From Siniperca chuatsi (Eukaryota; Chordata; Actinopteri; Centrarchiformes; Sinipercidae): a stretch of DNA of 64,000 bases. The translations under genes were made by a program, and so were the position numbers. The DNA is taken from contig NC_058055.1 in NCBI RefSeq assembly GCF_020085105.1, forward strand, positions 7,390,822 through 7,454,821, in the 5' to 3' direction. The notes under the pieces are model-generated. The model had not been told where the DNA came from. It saw only the letters and a list, made by a program, of their open reading frames with translations, and did not search any database. Within the stretch, counting starts at the first letter, position 1. Each line of letters starts with the position of its first letter. This document shows positions 59,055 to 64,000 of this stretch, piece after piece.

Positions 59055-61027
59055 ACATGTACACAGTGAGATGAAAAGAGGCAGAGTGTTGCAGATGCAC
59101 ACACACAAAAAAATCTCTCACCCATCAGAGTGTGATCAAAATAGACATTGATGTGATGTACAGTGGCTGTCCATGACAGCGCTGATGCAGTAATTAAGGA
59201 TTCGGGGGGGAATGCCGAGGGACATTAGAAGGGAAGAGACCCAGTGAGTTAGTTCAATAAAAATCCTTCTGTTGTTACCCTCCAAAAACCAGCTATAACA
59301 GATTGTCAAAGCTAATACAAGGCCGTATCCATTCAAAACCAGCGCCTCAGCAAACCGCCCCCATCCACAGCACAAAGCAGCCATCATCCATATTCGCACT
59401 AAGTAATAAACTGAACTCCGTTTCCTTTCAGGTGATATCATAAAAGGAATTCCACCTGTAATGTTGCGGCTACCAGCTCCAGCCCATTTCCCACTCTCCT
59501 CCCCCCCTGACCTTTAGCCCAGCCTCTTGTTGTTCGTGCACTTACCTGTAAACAGAGAGAAAGTGAAGAGCAAAGAGTACAGCATGAATGAGAGGAGAGA
59601 GCGAGAACGGGGGAGGTCAAGAGTCGTGTTTTACTACCATCTCTTCCTCCGAGTTGTTTTTCAGGTGGCTGGTTCAGAGCAGAGCTCCACATCATCTTTC
59701 TGCTGGTGGCAAAGCATACAGCCGCTGCTTTATGAGACAAACATATCCTTGGCCCCAGGCTCAGCCTAATATAAATTAGTGGTGTTTTGTATTTGGTTGT
59801 CTGTTCACCTTGACTTATACCAGTTACATAAATAGACTCCTTGCAAAAACTACATTGTAGAGCAGGAGAAGGGACTGGAACGAGAGATAGATGTTTGGTC
59901 CTGTGACAGCAAGTCGTGAAATGTGGTGTGCTGACTTATTATCATACAGCGCATGTTTACTTCAAGGCCACTGTCTGACTGGTGACAAAATTAATGGTAG
60001 GCAGTGTGTATACAGAGGAGAGTTTCACAATGATAGATATGGGGATGAATGGGCCATTTGGATGGCGTCTGGATTCTCGTTTTTACTCACAAGCCACAAT
60101 TTGCTTTGCCTTTTTTCATATTTAAACAAAGGACTGTTTTAAACCTTCAGTATGTTTACTGTTATGTAATGCACTTTGACTACAATATCTATTGAAATGG
60201 GTTAAAAGTGTATAATGGTGTGCTGATATGTCAGGCTGGTATTTATCTCTTATTTCAAATTGAGCCAGACAGTGTTGTCTGCCTCTGATATGAGCAGTTT
60301 GTAGAACTTGTCAATACTCTGCCGTTTGTCTATGGGAGGAAAGGATCATACTAGTGGATCTGCATTTATGCCATTAACTGCAAATTGTGCATACTATACA
60401 TAACTGCTCACTTTTTTTGAAAGCACAAAAGTAAGTTTTCGCATTGATTTTCCATCATGCAGGCAGCTACTGGTTTCATTTTATGTCAGCACACAATGAA
60501 AATCAACATGCTGAGACTTGCCTCTGAAAGGTAATTCACCACAGTGAATATTAGGTGCCTTTATTTTTTTATTTTGATGAAATAATGTTATTATGTGGAA
60601 ATACAGTTATAAGCAGGGGCTGATGTCAAAGCTGCTCATGCTGGTGCCTTCAAGGATGCTCTGATATCTGAGACTTCCAAGTCAGCTGCTGATCAGAAGC
60701 ACGAAACAACCAAATTCACACAATCCATTTCTACACATCCATTTTGTGCCGTTTGTCCCCTGGATTTAAATTCACAACATACAGTAGTTCATTAATGCAG
60801 TTCTTTTTGTAATCTCACTCTCAAATCTAGCATGTTAGAGTGTCCTTGAACAACCTAACAGATACGTTTACTTGCCCATTTCAGGAAAGTTCCAACTCTC
60901 TGCAAGTTGATTTTCATGTTGTTTTGAGAAGAATATAAAGCAGCGATTGCCTGGAAGGTAGGAAATCAATTTAAAAGGCTTTAGAAAATGGTTGGCAGTA
61001 ATGTTAAGAATACTGGATTTGAAGTTC

Positions 61028-61170
61028 ATTCAATTCAATTGACTTTAATGACCACACAGCTTTGCGGGTGGAAGTTGTTGTTGGCACAGTTTGTAACAGC
61101 AAGGACACAAGCACACAGTCACAATTTACAGTCAAATATCCACCAATATATCACAAATACACACAGCACA
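61028..61170 (+). repeat. Dispersed fish repeat fragment (retroposon-like)
   Basis: CAATTCAATTGACTTTAATG followed by ACCACACAGCTTTGCGGGTG and AGTTTGTAACAGCAAGGACA resembles the 3' end of a retroposon-type fish repeat. Confidence 0.4.
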
Positions 61171-61344
61171 TAAGTCATAGGAATGGGAAACATGCAAACT
61201 CACCCACAAGGTCCTTTAAACTCAGTTATGGATGTGTTATTGCTGCTATGTCAATATTTAGGTTTCAGTCCAGAGCAATTCTGTCTCATGATTTTAAAAA
61301 AGTACTAAAAATATTACAATGATTTGTTCAAAGCGAATACGTTT

Positions 61345-61497
61345 TTTCCCCCCACATACACACATACAGTATCAGGAGCATTATGCGGGTCATCATCTTG
61401 CTCAAGGACACTTTGACATGTGGAGGCGGAGACTGACCCACCAACCCTACAATAATAGCTGAGCTGCTGTTTTTCCTGAGCTACAGCCGCCCACTAA
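61345..61497 (+). repeat. Dispersed fish repeat fragment
   Basis: CTTGCTCAAGGACACTTTGA, CATGTGGAGGCGGAGACTGA, CCCACCAACCCTACAATAAT and CTGAGCTACAGCCGCCC occur in this order in a very common fish repeat (usual form: caccgaccct...ctgagccacagccgccc). Confidence 0.6.
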
Positions 61498-61503
61498 ATG
61501 TTT

Positions 61504-61855
61504 CCACAGGTTTTTCCACATGATTAAAAAAATTTAATTCTGGGTAAACTGACATATTGATTTTTATGTTTTAGTGGCTTCTTCTGCTCTGTCTTGAGGT
61601 AAACTTCTGCTTTGAAATATCTTACTCTTGTAAGCTATTAGACAGTTTAGACATGTCAGACATTAAAAGATTTGCCGTTGGTTGGGACACGAATTGCCAT
61701 TGTTCCCCTTAAACGTTTAGTTTTGGGGTCAGAAGGGAAGTGCAGAATATAAACTGATTTGCCGTCCACAGGTTTTTCCACATGATTAAAAATAATTGTA
61801 AACTGACATATTGATTTTTATATTTTAGTGGCTTCTTCTGCTCTGTCTTGAGGTA
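61504..61855. repeat. A-B-A' repeat block
   Basis: Segment A (61504-61601, starting CCACAGGTTTTTCCACATGA) recurs as A' (61766-61855), and both end CTCTGTCTTGAGGTA. Between them, B (61601-61764, starting AAACTTCTGCTTTGAAATAT) recurs as B' at 63132-63291. Confidence 0.9.
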
Positions 61856-63131
61856 GGGCGTGCCCTTCCTCGAGGCAATCCAATCTAAACTCTTGTAGAT
61901 TTTGTCACAAATTCCTGGATGTGAAGATTTTGGGGGAGTGTGTGTTGACAGGCGGCGCGGGGGGCAAGGGGGGTCAGCGCTGCAGACGGGAGAGGAATTG
62001 AAAGTGCAGAGGAACAGCTGTCCCGATGATGGATAGAACAGGTCGCTTAAAGAGAGATGAGGAGGAGGAGGCGAAAGAGGGGAACATGTTGATCTGCATT
62101 TTATACCCATCTAGGTGAAGTAGAGAGGAAATCAGTCTTGCTGAGAAGGAGAAGGATTTATTATCTCATCAACCTTGATGGATGGATGTTACCTGCAGTT
62201 TCTGATCATTTTATGCTGCTTTTCATATCTGATATTTGCTACTCTCACAGCAGCGGGCACAGCAAAACTCTTGCTGTGGTGAAAGCCACCCATGGTCAAA
62301 AATGTGATATAGCCTACCAGCAGACAGGAAATGTTTCTTCAAATATTGGCTGAATTCCCAGCAGCGGCAAACGTGTCGACACTGTGTGCGTTTATCTCTC
62401 TTTTGAATTATACTCTTTGCTTTGGTGATATTTAAGAGCCTCTGATCAGCAGTTCCCAGGTAGACACAGCGAGCTGTCTGACTGATAGGAGAGTTGGGGC
62501 AGCATAGCGGAGCGCTGTTTCCTTCACCGGGGGGAACATGCTGAGTCAGCGGGCTCCAGGAGGCTGCCGTCCATTTGTTAAGCGCCCTGTCACTTCCACT
62601 GCCTTCACTGTGGATCCTGCGGGTAGTTTAAGTATTGATTTAACAGGGAGCCTTTTTCCATTTTTTAACATAAATGATGGCTCACTTGGCTTGATGCACT
62701 GAAGCTGGTTGTAGCCGTGCGAGTCGGTCTCCATCAGTAGTCAAAGCACAGGGGTTGCAGGTGAAATAGCTCAGGGTAACAGCAAAAACACTTTAATACG
62801 GCAAATTTACCTCCACTTCACATCTTAATGCTGGCATTCTGTAGAGGAAAAGATGCTAGTGTCAGTTTTTTAAGAGGAGGAGATATTAATTTGATGGAAT
62901 CAACGATATTTTTGTGATATTCAGCTGTGTCTGGATATAGTTTTACTGCTCCACTTTTCGGCTTCTCACACATCCCGCAACATCAAAACATAAAGCTCCT
63001 GGGATCCAGCCAAGCTCCCAAACATAACTTCTCCGTTGAATCCCGGAGCGATTCGTTCAGCTTCAGAGAGGAAAATCCACAAGTTCCATGTGTGAAGACT
63101 TATTCAGTGCTATATAAAGGGAAATGTCACT

Positions 63132-63291
63132 AAACTTCTGCTTTGAGATATCTTACTCTTGTAAGCTATTAGACAGTTTAGACATGTCAGACATTAAAAA
63201 ATTAGCCGTTGGTTGGGACACGAATTGCCATTGTTCCCCTCAAACGTTTAGTTTTAGGGTCAGAAGGGAATTGCAGCATATAAACTGATTT
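63132..63291. repeat. Segment B' (second copy of B)
   Basis: Nearly identical to 61601-61764 over about 160 bp, for example TTGGGACACGAATTGCCATT in both, with a few substitutions. Same orientation. Confidence 0.9.
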
Positions 63292-63599
63292 TCTGATCTT
63301 TCTGTGGGGAGTTGACTGAGAGACAAAGACTTTCTTCCTCTCTCTCTGAAACTATGTAGATAGGAGCAGCGTTTATGTGGGAAACATTGATTGCAACTCA
63401 CTCACACACTGGAGGTAAGGTTTGTTTGTATTAACGGTTATGTATTTTAATTTAGTATTTAGTTGGCATTCTCTCTTTTTACCTTGAAGTAATGTGAATA
63501 TGTATATATTATATGTAAGTCTGTTTCAGGCTGTGATCATAGATGTGTATTCTTTTAGTTTTATAAATGGACAACAGCAGGTATTAGACTTCAAACCTC

Positions 63600-64000
63600 T
63601 CCAGTCATACAAATTGTCTAGAAATTAAAAAATGGATGTCGGCAAACTTTCTTAAATTAAACTCAGATAAAACTGAGATCCTTATCATTGGTCCTGACAA
63701 TCTGCATCCTAGTATCCAGTCCTCTCTCGATCCCCTATTAATTAATGTTAAGCCAAATGTCAGGAACCTGGGTGTGCTCTTTGACACTAACCTCACTTTT
63801 GACAAACACGCTTGTCATGCTACTACCATCTGAGAATTATTGCTAGGATACTTTCAATGCTGAGTTTTAATGACACTCAAACAAGAAAAGAGAACATATT
63901 ACTCTAATTTTAATGACCTTACACTGGCTGCCCATTTGTTTCAGGATTGATTTTAACAGTTTACTTAGGGCTTACGGCTCCTCGGCTGTGGAGTGACCTG
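63600..64000 (+). mobile_element. Internally deleted L2-like LINE reverse transcriptase relic
   Basis: WMSANFLKLNSDKTEILIIG and NVRNLGVLFDTNLTFDKH (63630-63810) are the end of a non-LTR reverse transcriptase of L2/Maui-like type. Then, in other frames, come RIIARILSMLSFNDTQT (63830-63880), LHWLPICFRIDFNSLLRAY (about 63922-63976) and APRLWSDL (63977-64000). These blocks lie about 20-60 residues apart or more in an intact element, so intervening parts are deleted. Stops and frame changes make it inactive. It continues off the right edge. Confidence 0.8.

Larger units (their letters stand above)
52965..64000 (+). other. First intron of the LHFPL-family gene (partial)
   Basis: At least 11 kb without a recognisable exon. 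It holds microsatellites, MITE and LINE fragments, and several balanced-composition, repeat-free blocks that could be conserved regulatory elements (see findings). The next exon, carrying TM2-TM4, is expected beyond the window. Confidence 0.55.

Noticed and set aside
59588-59779. Possible second LHFPL exon after TTTTTCAG at 59657-59664
   Set aside because: The translation after the acceptor has no TM2-like hydrophobic segment or family motif.
1-64000. tRNA, rRNA, CRISPR array or prokaryotic operon
   Set aside because: No B-box GGTTCRANNCC in tRNA context, no rRNA-like sequence and no regularly spaced repeats; all confident genes are spliced vertebrate genes.

Overview
The window is vertebrate nuclear DNA, almost certainly from a teleost (ray-finned) fish. 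It has multi-exon genes with GT-AG introns, long introns and intergenic space, abundant (AC)n microsatellites, and dispersed repeats of types common in fish genomes: hAT-like and other MITEs, an L1-like LINE relic and an L2-like LINE relic. I see no bacterial, phage, CRISPR or tRNA/rRNA signal.

Layout. (1) 1-12865, minus: the first coding exon (12079-12865) of a BCR/ABR-family gene. Positions 1-12078 are its first intron and the rest of the gene lies off the left edge. (2) 17138-24021, minus: a complete six-exon aspartoacylase gene (aspa, 313 aa). (3) 25711-29522, minus: a five-exon gene whose N-terminal part matches TAF1D, a subunit of the RNA polymerase I selectivity factor SL1. It is followed by a very large lysine-block tail encoded by one 2.7 kb exon (1101 aa predicted, against about 280 aa in human). 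(4) 30566-33923, plus: c11orf54, a zinc-binding ester hydrolase (319 aa), head-to-head with taf1d as in human 11q21. (5) 35333-49108, plus: a complete 15-exon akap10 (D-AKAP2, 616 aa), with two RGS regions, a PKA-anchoring helix and a C-terminal PDZ ligand; one intron starts with GC. (6) 52710 onward, plus: the first coding exon of an LHFPL-family tetraspan membrane protein. The last 11 kb is its intron.

The six genes do not form a pathway. Their arrangement is a synteny block that mixes human 17p (ASPA, AKAP10, possibly ABR) and human 11q21 (TAF1D, C11orf54) neighbours.

I did not find a wholly new system. The observations most worth a second look are: the K-block extension of TAF1D; a BCR-type oligomerisation exon beside aspa without the GRB2-docking motif; the GC-AG intron just before the PKA-anchoring exons of akap10; a (TG)n tract at the 3' splice site of aspa exon 2; a 29-bp perfect hairpin; a dispersed repeat carrying a ZNF143-like motif; and a probable collapsed tandem duplication near the right edge. 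Exon boundaries were derived by hand from splice sites, reading phase and remembered human proteins; no alignment or database search was run.
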